The notes: generated from the letters alone by a model not told the origin. Shown: positions 16,313 through 24,621, numbered from the stretch's first letter. The stretch is DNA of 64,000 nt from JAGPCK01 sp041675505 (GCA_041675505.1 JBAYTR010000005.1:62001-126000); one strand, 5' to 3'. Numbers and translations are program-made.

Positions 16313-17332
16313 TTAAGAATTTGAAACTACAGCAGATTCAATTTTGCGCGGTTGATATTTTGCAGCCATCTCAGCTATTGCTTTAATGTGATCGGGTGTG
16401 GTTCCGCAGCAGCCCCCCAAAACGTTCACTAATCCTTCTTTGCAAAATTCTTCCACTTGCTTGGCCATAGCAGCGGGACTCTCGTCATATTGCCCCATTT
16501 CATTTGGTAAACCGGCATTGGGATATGCACTTACATAATACGGGGAGTTGTTGGCCATTACCTGCAAATATGGTCTTAAAGCACTTGCACCTAAAGCACA
16601 ATTTAATCCTATACTTAGTAAAGGCATATGTTGCATGCTGATAAGAAAGGCTTCTGTAGTTTGTCCGGATAGTGTTCTTCCCGATGCATCGGTTATGGTT
16701 CCACTCACCATAATAGGAATACGTTTACCTGTTTCTTCAAATAATTCGTCAATAGCATACAATGCTGCTTTGGCATTTAGAGTGTCAGTGATTGTTTCAA
16801 TCAGCAGCAGTTCAACTCCACCATCAAGCAAGCCCTTTGCCTGTTCTTTGAAAGCTACTACTAATTGGTCGAAAGTAACGGCTCTATATCCGGGGTTGTT
16901 TACATCTGGTGACATTGATGTAAGTTTTGTTGTTGGACCCATTGATCCCGCAACATATTTGGGCTTGTGGGGTTCCTTAGCTGTAAATGCATCTGCCACT
17001 TCGCGAGCAATTTTTGCTGATTGGTAGTTAATCTCATATACCAAAAAACCAAGTTCGTAATCTGCCTGCGCAATACTTGTGCTACCAAAAGTATTGGTTT
17101 CAATAATGTCTGCTCCGGCTTCCAGGTATTGTTGGTGAATGGCTTTTATAACATCAGGTCGCGTGATAGATAATAAGTCGTTGTTCCCTTTGAGGGATAG
17201 TGGGTGATTCTTTAACTGTTCGTTTCTGAAATCATCTTCTTCCAAATGATACCGCTGAATCATGGTTCCCATAGCGCCATCCAGTATAAGGATACGTTTT
17301 TGAATAATGTCTTTTATATTGGGTTTTGTCAT
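16313..17332 (-). CDS. metH: Homocysteine S-methyltransferase domain of split methionine synthase
   Basis: 339 residues cover only the zinc-dependent homocysteine-binding barrel of MetH. The N-terminus LILDGAMGTMIQRYHLEEDDF and ETNTFGSTSIAQADY are standard. The zinc ligands are C245 (GLNCALG) and C308-C309 (GGCCGTTPDH). It must cooperate with the pterin/B12/activation protein encoded two genes downstream. Split MetH is common in Bacteroidota. The start codon lies about 14 bases after the last base of the SAM-I aptamer, so the riboswitch is placed to act on its translation. Confidence 0.96.
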   Translation of the reverse strand: MTKPNIKDIIQKRILILDGAMGTMIQRYHLEEDDFRNEQLKNHPLSLKGNNDLLSITRPDVIKAIHQQYLEAGADIIETNTFGSTSIAQADYELGFLVYEINYQSAKIAREVADAFTAKEPHKPKYVAGSMGPTTKLTSMSPDVNNPGYRAVTFDQLVVAFKEQAKGLLDGGVELLLIETITDTLNAKAALYAIDELFEETGKRIPIMVSGTITDASGRTLSGQTTEAFLISMQHMPLLSIGLNCALGASALRPYLQVMANNSPYYVSAYPNAGLPNEMGQYDESPAAMAKQVEEFCKEGLVNVLGGCCGTTPDHIKAIAEMAAKYQPRKIESAVVSNS

Positions 17333-17346
17333 TGCCTGTTTATTTT

Positions 17347-17499
17347 CTTATCGCGATTGACTTCGTGACAGCAGGCAGTTAAAAAATAACTGCTCATCTG
17401 TATACGAAACAGTAATTTCGTATTAGGAGTTGGCACCCGTCACTTGCCGGGTTGCCAAGACTTCACAGGGCCTATTCCCTCTGTCTTTCTTGATAAGCG
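17347..17499 (-). promoter_or_regulatory. SAM-I (S-box) riboswitch upstream of metH
   Basis: Read on the minus strand, the region has CTTATCAAGA, then a GGAGGGA-like segment (GAGGGAATAGGCCCTGTGAAG) and TTGGCAACC...GGTGCCAA, the SAM-I core. Two further hairpins follow (ATACGAAA/TTTCGTAT, GCAGTTA/TAACTGC), and the closing P1 strand is GATAAG, pairing with CTTATC. The aptamer ends about 14 bases before the ATG of the homocysteine-domain gene. There is no room for a separate terminator, so control is probably translational, with SAM stabilising P1 next to the start codon. The regulated unit is metH (Hcy domain), receiver gene, metH (B12 part) and possibly the TauE-like gene. Confidence 0.92.
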
Positions 17500-17687
17500 T
17501 GGCAAATATAAGTTAATGCCATATACTTTGTTACCACATTCTCAATTTGGGCCATTTTTTTCCACCTTTTTATTCGGCCATCGGATTTTATCCCAAAATA
17601 GTTCATTTATGCTTTTGTGTATCCCGTAATGGGTCTGTTATTTTTGGTCCCGAAATAAAAAAATCTGATTTTCAGTAAATTGGTGTT

Positions 17688-17781
17688 TGGCACAACTATT
17701 TCTATACACTACTCAGCAGACAGATAGGTTTTTCATAGTTTAGTTAGCCCCGGGATTCGCAAGAGTTCCGGGGTTTCTTTT
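17688..17781 (+). ncRNA. Candidate small RNA with intrinsic terminator
   Basis: The spacer between the SAM riboswitch and the LuxE-like gene (about 290 bases) holds no ORF but ends on the plus strand in a strong hairpin (CCCCGG at 17748-17753, CCGGGG at 17768-17773) followed by TTTCTTTTTTT. No plus-strand gene lies upstream that would need this terminator. About 50 bases before it, TGGCAC-N5-TTTC (17688-17702) resembles a sigma-54 -24/-12 promoter with an imperfect -12 GC. Together they suggest a short transcript of about 65 bases. This is inference; the terminator is clear, the promoter is not. Confidence 0.35.
17748..17781 (+). terminator. Intrinsic terminator without an obvious upstream gene
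   Basis: A 6-bp GC-only stem (CCCCGG/CCGGGG) with a 14-nt loop is followed by a T-rich tail on the plus strand. On the minus strand the hairpin is not followed by a T tract, so it does not simply serve the convergent LuxE-like gene. Confidence 0.7.
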
Positions 17782-17787
17782 TTTATG

Positions 17788-18786
17788 TTATGCAAAAAGA
17801 AGATTACACCCTCTGATATCGCTGTTGTCAAGTCTGCCACTCACTTCAAAACCGTTTGTATGTAAACGTCCTATATCATCTGTAGCAATAAAGGCGCAAG
17901 AATCTATATTGGCCAAATCAATGATATTGATGGCGCCCGATGCACCACTTGCACCACTGATATCAAAAGGGTCGTTGGTATTTCTAATCAGTACTTTCAT
18001 CCAGTGCGGAGTATGGAAAAGAGCATCGCTTTCTGAGTAGGCCTGGCTTAATAGCTCAGTCATTCCGTATTCAGATATAATTGCTGCAGGTTGAAGTCTT
18101 GTTTGAAGAGTATGATGCAGTTCGTTGCGTGTTATTTCTTTTCTGCGCCCTTTCATACCCCCGGTTTCTACAATAATGGTATTGTCGAGGTGAAGTGTGG
18201 TTTGGTCAGTGATGTTAAGCAAGGCATACGTCACACCCCATAGAAGCAATTTTTTGTGTTCGCTGCGGGCTTTTTCCTGCAAGTAAGTGAGCTGATTAAT
18301 GAGTTGTTCGTCTAACTTATAGAACCTGCTGTCGCTGTGTTTACTTTGATTAATCAGGTGGTCTACCATATAAATAAGCGATGAACCCTCACGTTCTATG
18401 TAGGAGGGAAGCACTGCACAGAAAATAAAATCTTCGGGCTTACCAATAAAACGGATGAAACTATTGATAAAGGATTTGATGTACAGGTCGGTTGATTTTA
18501 GGCGATGATAACTTTGTCCTGTCCCGGTTGTGGAACTGCTGCTGAAAATAATTTCCGGTTCAAAAATTCCCGTTTGTATATGTTGTGTCTTAAAGAACTG
18601 AACAGGCAGAAAAGGTATATCTTGAATTTGTTTTACAGAAGTTGCATCTTTTCCTAATAAAGAAATGTACTGGCGGTAAACAGGGTTATGAATAGCCTGA
18701 TGCTGAAATAAAAGCAGGGCAGATTCGTTAAAATCGAAGCCGGAGGATGAAAATAGCTCATCAATGAATCTGTCACGGTTAAACAT
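17788..18786 (-). CDS. LuxE/PaaK-like acyl-protein synthetase family protein
   Basis: 332 residues of the LuxE-like branch of adenylate-forming enzymes, which activate or transfer acyl groups. Visible family marks are PFLPVQFFKTQHIQTG, the nucleotide-loop-like SSSSTTGTGQSYH (about residues 83-95), VETGGMKGRRKEITRNEL and SEYGMTELLSQAY. The C-terminal part (IDLANIDSCAFIATDDIGRL) resembles the small domain of phenylacetate-CoA ligases. No LuxC reductase, ACP or thioesterase is next to it, so this is not a bioluminescence operon. In Bacteroidota such genes are common and their acyl acceptor is unknown. It is divergent from the small lipoprotein gene with only 18 bases between starts. Confidence 0.8.
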   Translation of the reverse strand: MFNRDRFIDELFSSSGFDFNESALLLFQHQAIHNPVYRQYISLLGKDATSVKQIQDIPFLPVQFFKTQHIQTGIFEPEIIFSSSSTTGTGQSYHRLKSTDLYIKSFINSFIRFIGKPEDFIFCAVLPSYIEREGSSLIYMVDHLINQSKHSDSRFYKLDEQLINQLTYLQEKARSEHKKLLLWGVTYALLNITDQTTLHLDNTIIVETGGMKGRRKEITRNELHHTLQTRLQPAAIISEYGMTELLSQAYSESDALFHTPHWMKVLIRNTNDPFDISGASGASGAINIIDLANIDSCAFIATDDIGRLHTNGFEVSGRLDNSDIRGCNLLFA

Positions 18787-18804
18787 TATCTTTGCAAAAG
18801 TAAT

Positions 18805-19326
18805 ATGAAGAATTGTACTTTCTTTTTATTTTCATCGCTGATACTTCTGTTGTTTTCCTGCAGAGACAGGGAGTCGTTACCTGTTGTGCCGGAAATCAGT
18901 TTTAAGAGTTACAGTAAAATAACGAATGCAGCAGGAAAGGATTCGTTGGTACGAATTAGTTTTGATTACCTTGATGGTGACGGAGATTTGGGTTTATCAG
19001 CCCGAGATACTTTCCCCCCATTTCATTACACCGCTACAAATAAATTTTATTACAATATCTACATTGATTACCTGGAGAAAAAAGGAGGCGTGTTTGTACC
19101 GGTAACGGTACCTTTCACAAATGATACCATACGTTTCTTATATCGAATGGATGTGATTACACCAACCGGAAAAAACAAAGCAATTAAGGGTGATATTACA
19201 ATGGATATTGACTTATCTCCTTATCCTGTTAAGCCAGATACTATTCAGTTTAAGGTTCAGATAGCCGACAGGCAATTACACCTGAGCAATACCACAGAAT
19301 CTCCGCAGATTAATATGAATTACTAA
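18805..19326 (+). CDS. Small hypothetical lipoprotein
   Basis: 173 residues starting with a lipoprotein signal peptide (LFSSLILLLFSC, lipidated Cys at about position 19). The mature protein contains VRISFDYLDGDGDLGLSARDTFPPF, a pattern seen in many Bacteroidota lipoproteins, followed by beta-strand-rich sequence ending QINMNY. No enzyme motif is present. It shares an 18-base divergent start region with the LuxE-like gene, so the two are probably controlled together. Membrane attachment is inferred from the lipobox; the function is unknown. Confidence 0.75.
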   Translation: MKNCTFFLFSSLILLLFSCRDRESLPVVPEISFKSYSKITNAAGKDSLVRISFDYLDGDGDLGLSARDTFPPFHYTATNKFYYNIYIDYLEKKGGVFVPVTVPFTNDTIRFLYRMDVITPTGKNKAIKGDITMDIDLSPYPVKPDTIQFKVQIADRQLHLSNTTESPQINMNY

Positions 19327-19369
19327 GCACTGAGATGACTTCTCAGCGCTTTCGATAGACTGAAGGGTA

Positions 19370-19594
19370 CTAAAAATCTTCTTCTTCGTCTTCTTCTTCA
19401 AAGTCGTCATCAAAATCATCTTCCACGTCAAGATCCAAATCCAGATCTTCGTCTGAATCTTCTTCGTCTTCATCAGGTGCAAAAAAATTCTTCTTCACGT
19501 ACTTCGTTTCTTTTTGAGTACCTGGTGTGGGTTTTAAAGATGGTTTCTTTTTAACCTCTGTTTTTTCTTTGGTGTTTTTTATAGCTTTTTTCAT
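19370..19594 (-). CDS. Small bipartite protein: basic head, extremely acidic tail
   Basis: 74 residues. The first 35 are Lys-rich (MKKAIKNTKEKTEVKKK) and the last 33 are almost entirely Asp, Glu and a few hydrophobics (EDEEDSDEDLDLDLDVED). The predicted protein would be intrinsically disordered. The upstream region to 19736 is very AT-rich and could hold its promoter. No family is recognised; similar acidic-tailed small proteins are seen in other Bacteroidota, where they may bind nucleic-acid-binding proteins or cations, but this is guesswork. The ORF is short and of low complexity, yet its reading frame shows strong amino-acid bias not expected of noncoding DNA. Confidence 0.65.
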   Translation of the reverse strand: MKKAIKNTKEKTEVKKKPSLKPTPGTQKETKYVKKNFFAPDEDEEDSDEDLDLDLDVEDDFDDDFEEEDEEEDF

Positions 19595-19736
19595 CTTAAG
19601 TTGTAACGAGAGAAGCTTTAAACAAATTTAAAAGTTTTATTAATTAAAAAATCAAATCAGAAATATTTTTTTAAAATTTTTCTGTGGCGAAATTTATGTC
19701 GGCAATTTGTAATTCCAAACGATGAGTGAAAATACT

Positions 19737-20639
19737 TTACTGAAATAATTCACAAGCTGTCCTGAAAGTGTTACAGTGTGCATTTACAATATCTCCGATT
19801 CGGGGAGAATAACCACCACCCATGGAGGCTACAATTGGAACTGAATGTTGCAGAGCATGATGAAAAATAAGTCGGTCACGTTCCATGCATTCTTCAACGG
19901 TAAGAAGGAGTTTGCCGTATCTATCGGTAGCCAGCACGTCTACACCTGAGTTATAAAAGATAAAGTCAGGAGAGAAGAGTTTCATTATTTTGCTGAGTTG
20001 TTCAGCTAATATGAGCAGGTAGTTTTCTCCGGTGGTATCTGTGGGCAGCTCGATATCCAGATCGGAATTTTCTTTTCGCAACGGGTAATTTTCTTTGCCG
20101 TGCATGCTAAAAGTGAATACGCGTGGTTCGTTTGAAAATATTTGAGCAGTACCGTTTCCCTGATGCACATCTAAGTCTGCAATTAAAATGCGTTTTGCCT
20201 GTTGCCGGTGCAGCAGATATTTAGCGGCAACAGCATTGTCATTCAATAAACAAAAACCTTCTCCTTTGTTGGTAAATGCGTGATGTGTGCCTCCTGCTAT
20301 ATTAAGTGCAGCACCGTTTTTTATGGCATATTCAGCACACTCTACTGTTCCCTGCACCAGAACTAATTCCCTTTTTACAAGTTCATCAGTTAGCGGAAAA
20401 CCTACTGCTCTTACTTCTTTTTCACTCAGCGCTAAATGCAACAGTTTATCTACGTACTCTGCGGTATGGGTAAGTAAAACAGTTTTCAGATCTGCTGTTT
20501 CAGGCTCAAAAAACTGCTCCGGTGTTACTACGTTTTCCCTAAGTAGTTGTTCATGGAGCAATGCGTACTTTTCCATAGGAAACCGATGGCCTTCGGGCAA
20601 TGGTAAAGAATACAGGTTACTCCAGGCTATGCGAATCAT
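19737..20639 (-). CDS. Histone-deacetylase-family amidohydrolase
   Basis: 300 residues of the arginase/deacetylase superfamily (AcuC/HdaH-like class). The zinc and catalytic motifs are intact: HHAF, FCLLNDNAVAA, LIADLDVHQGNGTAQIF, FYNSGVDVLATDRYGKLLLT and MGGGY. The Asp-x-His of LDVH and the later Asp of DRYG are the metal ligands. Family members remove acetyl groups from proteins or from small acetyl-polyamines, so the substrate is uncertain. The gene is divergent from the pnt transhydrogenase operon with about 110 bases between starts, and stands alone. Confidence 0.93.
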   Translation of the reverse strand: MIRIAWSNLYSLPLPEGHRFPMEKYALLHEQLLRENVVTPEQFFEPETADLKTVLLTHTAEYVDKLLHLALSEKEVRAVGFPLTDELVKRELVLVQGTVECAEYAIKNGAALNIAGGTHHAFTNKGEGFCLLNDNAVAAKYLLHRQQAKRILIADLDVHQGNGTAQIFSNEPRVFTFSMHGKENYPLRKENSDLDIELPTDTTGENYLLILAEQLSKIMKLFSPDFIFYNSGVDVLATDRYGKLLLTVEECMERDRLIFHHALQHSVPIVASMGGGYSPRIGDIVNAHCNTFRTACELFQ

Positions 20640-20753
20640 AGGTATCAGTGTCCGAATTACCTCAATTGTTTGTTTAGAATTATTCTAATTATTGGCTATT
20701 TTGCACTGCAACATTTACAGAATGTTATATATTTACCCCAAAAACAATACTAC

Positions 20754-21893
20754 GTGAAATTAGCAGTACTCAAAGAAACACGGGCCAATGAGCCGCGTGT
20801 GGCACTTACACCCTCAGTGGTGCAAAGTTTTGTAAAGGCCGGATTTGAAGTTACGGTAGAGTCGGAAGCGGGCATGGCCTCTTCTTATTCTGATGAGGCT
20901 TATGTTAAGGCAGGAGCAAAAATAGCTTCTTCAGTAGCTGATTTGTACAACAATGCACAAGTGGTTATTAAAATGAGCCCCCCTCAGGAAAATGAGGTGC
21001 AGCAATTGCCACAGGGATGTTCACTGATATCGCTGATTTATGGAAGCATGAACGCGGCATTGGTGCAACAGCTTAACCAAAAACAAATATCAGTATTTGC
21101 TATGGACGCCATTCCGCGTATTTCGCGTGCACAAAATATGGATGCCTTAAGCTCACAAAGTAATCTGGCGGGTTATAAAGCGGTGTTGCTGGGTGCAAAC
21201 CACATGCAGAAAATATTTCCGTTGATGATGACGGCTGCCGGAACTATAACCCCCTCTCGTGTGCTCATATTTGGTGCAGGTGTGGCCGGATTACAAGCTG
21301 TAGCTACCGCGAAACGTTTGGGTGCCATTGTGGAGGTAACTGATGTTCGTCCGGAGACAAAGGAACAGGTGGAATCATTAGGTGGTAAATTTATTGAAGT
21401 AAAATCTGATGACGCTGTTAAAGTAGAAGGCGGATACGCCAAGGAAGTTTCTGCTGAATATTTACAGAAACAAAAAGAAGCCGTGAACAAATCATTGTTT
21501 CAGGCCGATCTTGTTATCACAACAGCCTTGGTAATGGGCAAAAAAGCTCCTGTACTCATTACGGAAGAACAGGTAAAACAAATGAAACTGGGCGCAGTAA
21601 TAGTAGATATGGCCATTGAACAAGGCGGTAACTGCGAACTGAGTGAATTGAATAAAAATGTTAACAAATACGGTGTAAACATTATCGGTCAGGCTAATTT
21701 GCCCGGTACACTTTCAAACAATGCCAGTGAGCTGTACGCAAAAAACGTGTACAACCTGCTTATGCATTTGGCTACAAAAGACGGTTTTAAATGGGAGCTG
21801 GAGGAAGAGATTACCAAAGGTACACTTATCGCACACAAAGGTGAAATCCTGAACCCCATGATTAAGCAAGCATTATCACAACCCTCAAACTAA
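20754..21893 (+). CDS. pntAA: NAD(P) transhydrogenase, alpha subunit part 1
   Basis: The soluble NAD(H)-binding domain of proton-pumping transhydrogenase, which uses the proton gradient to make NADPH from NADH. The GTG at 20754 is chosen because it gives VKLAVLKETRANEPRVALTP, the conserved N-terminus, and 379 residues. An upstream ATG would add 28 unconserved residues. Key motifs are the substrate region (MDAIPRISRAQNMDALSSQSNLAGYKAVL) and the dinucleotide fold (VLIFGAGVAGLQAVATAKRLGA). It is followed by the membrane parts pntAB and pntB, as in other bacteria with three-subunit enzymes. Confidence 0.95.
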   Translation: MKLAVLKETRANEPRVALTPSVVQSFVKAGFEVTVESEAGMASSYSDEAYVKAGAKIASSVADLYNNAQVVIKMSPPQENEVQQLPQGCSLISLIYGSMNAALVQQLNQKQISVFAMDAIPRISRAQNMDALSSQSNLAGYKAVLLGANHMQKIFPLMMTAAGTITPSRVLIFGAGVAGLQAVATAKRLGAIVEVTDVRPETKEQVESLGGKFIEVKSDDAVKVEGGYAKEVSAEYLQKQKEAVNKSLFQADLVITTALVMGKKAPVLITEEQVKQMKLGAVIVDMAIEQGGNCELSELNKNVNKYGVNIIGQANLPGTLSNNASELYAKNVYNLLMHLATKDGFKWELEEEITKGTLIAHKGEILNPMIKQALSQPSN

Positions 21894-21902
21894 ATACAGC
21901 AC

Positions 21903-22208
21903 ATGGAAACAATACTTAATTTTATTACAGATAACCTGCAATTAATCTACCTCATTATACTCATGATTTTTGTAGGTGTAGAAATTATATCTCACGTACC
22001 TTCTGTTTTACATACGCCTTTAATGAGCGGTGCTAATGCTATTCACGGTGTGGTAATTATCGGTTCCATTATTGTTATGGGGCAGGCACATCAAACTGTT
22101 TCCCTTGTACTGGGCTTTCTGGCTGTTGTACTCGGAACACTTAACGTTGTGGGTGGTTTTGTGGTAACCGACCGCATGCTCGAAATGTTCAAGAAAAAGA
22201 AAAAGTAA
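21903..22208 (+). CDS. pntAB: NAD(P) transhydrogenase, alpha subunit part 2 (membrane)
   Basis: 101 residues with three membrane helices (LIYLIILMIFVGVEII, AIHGVVIIGSIIVMGQA, LVLGFLAVVLGTLNVVGGFVVTDRMLEMF). The GGFVVTDRMLEMF end is the standard motif of this subunit, part of the proton channel. It starts ten bases after pntAA and belongs to the same operon. pntB normally follows directly; here an unrelated S23-type ORF lies between them. Confidence 0.94.
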   Translation: METILNFITDNLQLIYLIILMIFVGVEIISHVPSVLHTPLMSGANAIHGVVIIGSIIVMGQAHQTVSLVLGFLAVVLGTLNVVGGFVVTDRMLEMFKKKKK

Positions 22209-22228
22209 TAAAGGAATTTCGAATGCTC

Positions 22229-22244
22229 AATTTCTAATGGTTAA
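22229..22244 (+). repeat. Left inverted repeat around the S23 ORF
   Basis: AATTTCTAATGGTTAA here is the reverse complement, with one mismatch, of TTAACAATTAGAAATT at 22641-22656. The pair brackets the S23 ORF between pntAB and pntB. Confidence 0.6.
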
Positions 22245-22266
22245 TAGTGTAAATATTTTGAATGTA

Positions 22267-22623
22267 ATGTCTGAAGGTAAGATATACGATTTGGAGGAAC
22301 GCACTTTCATATTTGCTAAAAGAGTTAGAGACTTTGTTCGATTATTGCCATTAACGATTTCCAACAAAGAAGATATTCGTCAGTTAATTAGATCATCAGG
22401 CTCAATCGGTGCAAATTATATAGAGGCTAATGAGAACCTAGGAGAAAAAGATAAAAAGATGCGCATACGTATTTCAAGAAAGGAAGCTAAGGAGACTAGA
22501 TACTGGCTTAATTTAATTGAAACGAAAGATGTTAAGGAACTTGAGGAAGAAAGAAGAAGATTGGCCACTGAGGCTGAAGAATTGATGCTAATATTTGGGA
22601 CTATAATTAAACGTTTAAATTAA
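22267..22623 (+). CDS. Four-helix-bundle S23 family protein (rRNA intervening-sequence type)
   Basis: 118 residues from MSEGKIYDLEERTFIFAKRV; a start ten codons earlier lies inside the left inverted repeat and is less likely. The hallmarks of the family are LIRSSGSIGANYIEANE, ISRKEAKETRYWLNLI and the C-terminal EAEELMLIFGTIIKRL. Homologues were first found inside intervening sequences of 23S rRNA genes and resemble the Avd accessory protein of diversity-generating retroelements; they form pentameric helical barrels that bind nucleic acid. The biological role of stand-alone copies is unknown. It sits between pntAB and pntB, bracketed by 16-base inverted repeats, so it looks like a guest in the operon. 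Confidence 0.88.
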   Translation: MSEGKIYDLEERTFIFAKRVRDFVRLLPLTISNKEDIRQLIRSSGSIGANYIEANENLGEKDKKMRIRISRKEAKETRYWLNLIETKDVKELEEERRRLATEAEELMLIFGTIIKRLN

Positions 22624-22640
22624 CAATTCGAGATTCGGAA

Positions 22641-22656
22641 TTAACAATTAGAAATT
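22641..22656 (-). repeat. Right inverted repeat around the S23 ORF
   Basis: TTAACAATTAGAAATT pairs with 22229-22244 (15 of 16). It lies eight bases before the pntB start codon at 22665. Confidence 0.6.
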
Positions 22657-22664
22657 AAAACAAC

Positions 22665-24080
22665 ATGCAACAACACATACTACAACTCATATATCTGATA
22701 GGCTCAGTAACTTTCATTCTCGGATTAAAGTATCTGGGTAATGCTGCTACAGCCCGAAAAGGTAACCTTATTGCAGCATTTGGTATGGCCATCTCCATTT
22801 TCGGAACTATCTTTTTGTATACAGATAAAGATGGCAATCACCTGGGTAATCTGGGTTTAATTTTTGGCGGTCTGATTGTAGGAACCATAATAGGTTGGAT
22901 GGCCGCTAAAAAAGTACAGATGACAGCTATGCCGGAGATGGTGAGTTTGTTTAACGGAATGGGTGGTGCCTGCGCTATGCTTATTTCGGTTATTGAATTT
23001 CAACACCTCACCTCACCTGAGCACACAGGACCTCTTGCCAGTGGTATGTTACTTACCATCATTACCGGATTGATTATCGGCTCGGTTTCTTTCTCCGGAA
23101 GTATAATTGCCTGGGGCAAACTCAGCGGTAAGGTGAAAGACAAATCATTCCCTTTTCAGCAATACATCAGCATAGGTTTAATGCTGGTGATTTTGTTTTT
23201 CGCCTATCAGGTGATTGCATTAAAATCAGACAATTTTCAAACTGAACTTTACATTGTACTGGCACTTTCTCTGGTGTACGGTATCTTATTCGTACTGCCA
23301 ATTGGTGGTGCTGATATGCCTGTGGTTATCTCGTTGCTCAATTCTTTTACTGGTGTGGCCGCAGCTTGCGGAGGTTTCCTTTACGATAACAAGGTGATGC
23401 TGGTAGGAGGTATACTGGTTGGTTCAGCAGGAACACTGCTCACCATTGTGATGTGTAAAGCCATGAATCGCTCCCTGTTGAATGTGTTAATAGGTAATTT
23501 TGGTGGTGGTGCTTCAGGCGCTGTTGCCACTTCATCAACAATAGTGGGTTCCATTAAAGAAGTGAAGGCCTCTGATGCAGCTATACTAATGAAATATGCC
23601 AAGAAAGTAATTATTGTTCCGGGTTACGGATTGGCTGTAGCACAAGCACAGCACGTGGTGCATGAACTGGAAGAACTTTTGGAAAGAGAGGGTGTAGAAG
23701 TTAAATATGCTATTCATCCCGTTGCCGGTCGTATGCCTGGGCACATGAACGTATTGCTGGCTGAGAGTAATGTGAGCTACGATAAATTGGTGGAAATGGA
23801 AGAAATCAATCCGGAGTTCAATACCACAGATGTGGTACTGGTAGTAGGAGCGAATGACGTAGTGAACCCAGCAGCTAAAACAGATCCCGCTTCACCTATT
23901 TACGGTATGCCCATACTGGAAGTGGAGAATGCCCAAAATGTGATTGTAAACAAACGTAGCATGAAAGCCGGTTATGCAGGCATCGAAAACGAGTTGTTCT
24001 ACCGTCCTAAAACCAGCATGTTATTTGGTGATGCGAAAAAAGCACTAACTGAGTTGGTGAACGAAATAAAATCCCTTTAA
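22665..24080 (+). CDS. pntB: NAD(P) transhydrogenase, beta subunit
   Basis: 471 residues: about nine membrane helices (residues 1-265) followed by the NADP(H)-binding domain (IVPGYGLAVAQAQHVVHELEELL, VKYAIHPVAGRMPGHMNVLLAESNVSYD, VLVVGANDVVNPAAKTDPASPIYGMPILEV). All family motifs are intact. With pntAA and pntAB it forms the membrane complex that drives NADPH formation with the proton gradient. The start at 22665 follows the right repeat of the S23 insert. The next gene begins one base after its stop. Confidence 0.96.
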   Translation: MQQHILQLIYLIGSVTFILGLKYLGNAATARKGNLIAAFGMAISIFGTIFLYTDKDGNHLGNLGLIFGGLIVGTIIGWMAAKKVQMTAMPEMVSLFNGMGGACAMLISVIEFQHLTSPEHTGPLASGMLLTIITGLIIGSVSFSGSIIAWGKLSGKVKDKSFPFQQYISIGLMLVILFFAYQVIALKSDNFQTELYIVLALSLVYGILFVLPIGGADMPVVISLLNSFTGVAAACGGFLYDNKVMLVGGILVGSAGTLLTIVMCKAMNRSLLNVLIGNFGGGASGAVATSSTIVGSIKEVKASDAAILMKYAKKVIIVPGYGLAVAQAQHVVHELEELLEREGVEVKYAIHPVAGRMPGHMNVLLAESNVSYDKLVEMEEINPEFNTTDVVLVVGANDVVNPAAKTDPASPIYGMPILEVENAQNVIVNKRSMKAGYAGIENELFYRPKTSMLFGDAKKALTELVNEIKSL

Positions 24081-24081
24081 G

Positions 24082-24621
24082 ATGAAAAAAATACTTTTGA
24101 TTGTAGGCGGAATTATTCTTTTAGCTGTAATTGCTCTGCCTGTATTGCGCTCTCAAACTAAAAAACACAGCCCCGAAGCGGTGGTTACTTTTAACAGCAA
24201 CGGTTTTGATATGCAGGTCAACTACTGCCAACCCTCTAAAAAAGGAAGGCTGATTTTTGGCGAAAAGGCAGATGGTGCCTTGCAACCTTATGGCGAGTAT
24301 TGGAGAGCCGGAGCTAATGAGGCAACTGTGTTTGAAACCAAAACAACCATCAACTTTGGCGGCAAAATATTACCCGCAGGCAAATACAACCTTTACGTAT
24401 ACCCCGGAAAAGACAACTGGGATATTTGCTTAGGCAGTGATTGGGACAGGTGGGGTGCAGCCGAGGCAGATAAAGCGAAGGAGTTGATGAGAGTCAACGT
24501 ACCGGTTGATAATAACGCCTCGCTACAAGAGGTATTCACCATTTCTTTCGACCCCAGCGGGGCTCTTATTTTGCATTGGGATCAAACCAAAGTAATGGTG
24601 CCCGTGCTTTTGGCGGGATAA
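24082..24621 (+). CDS. DUF2911 family exported protein
   Basis: 179 residues with an N-terminal membrane anchor or uncleaved signal (ILLIVGGIILLAVIALPVL). The body matches the DUF2911 pattern: VNYCQPSKKGRLIFGEK, LQPYGEYWRAGANEATVFET, LPAGKYNLYVYPGKDNWDICL and a C-terminal WDQTKVMVPV. This domain is widespread in Bacteroidota and has no known activity. It begins one base after pntB, so it is cotranscribed with the transhydrogenase, although a functional link is not evident. Confidence 0.85.
   Translation: MKKILLIVGGIILLAVIALPVLRSQTKKHSPEAVVTFNSNGFDMQVNYCQPSKKGRLIFGEKADGALQPYGEYWRAGANEATVFETKTTINFGGKILPAGKYNLYVYPGKDNWDICLGSDWDRWGAAEADKAKELMRVNVPVDNNASLQEVFTISFDPSGALILHWDQTKVMVPVLLAG

Noticed and set aside
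16548..17027. 159-residue plus-strand open frame
   Set aside because: Antisense to the homocysteine domain of metH, whose motifs are intact.
17788..18786. Bioluminescence (lux) operon
   Set aside because: Only a LuxE-like protein is present; no luciferase or LuxC reductase is nearby.
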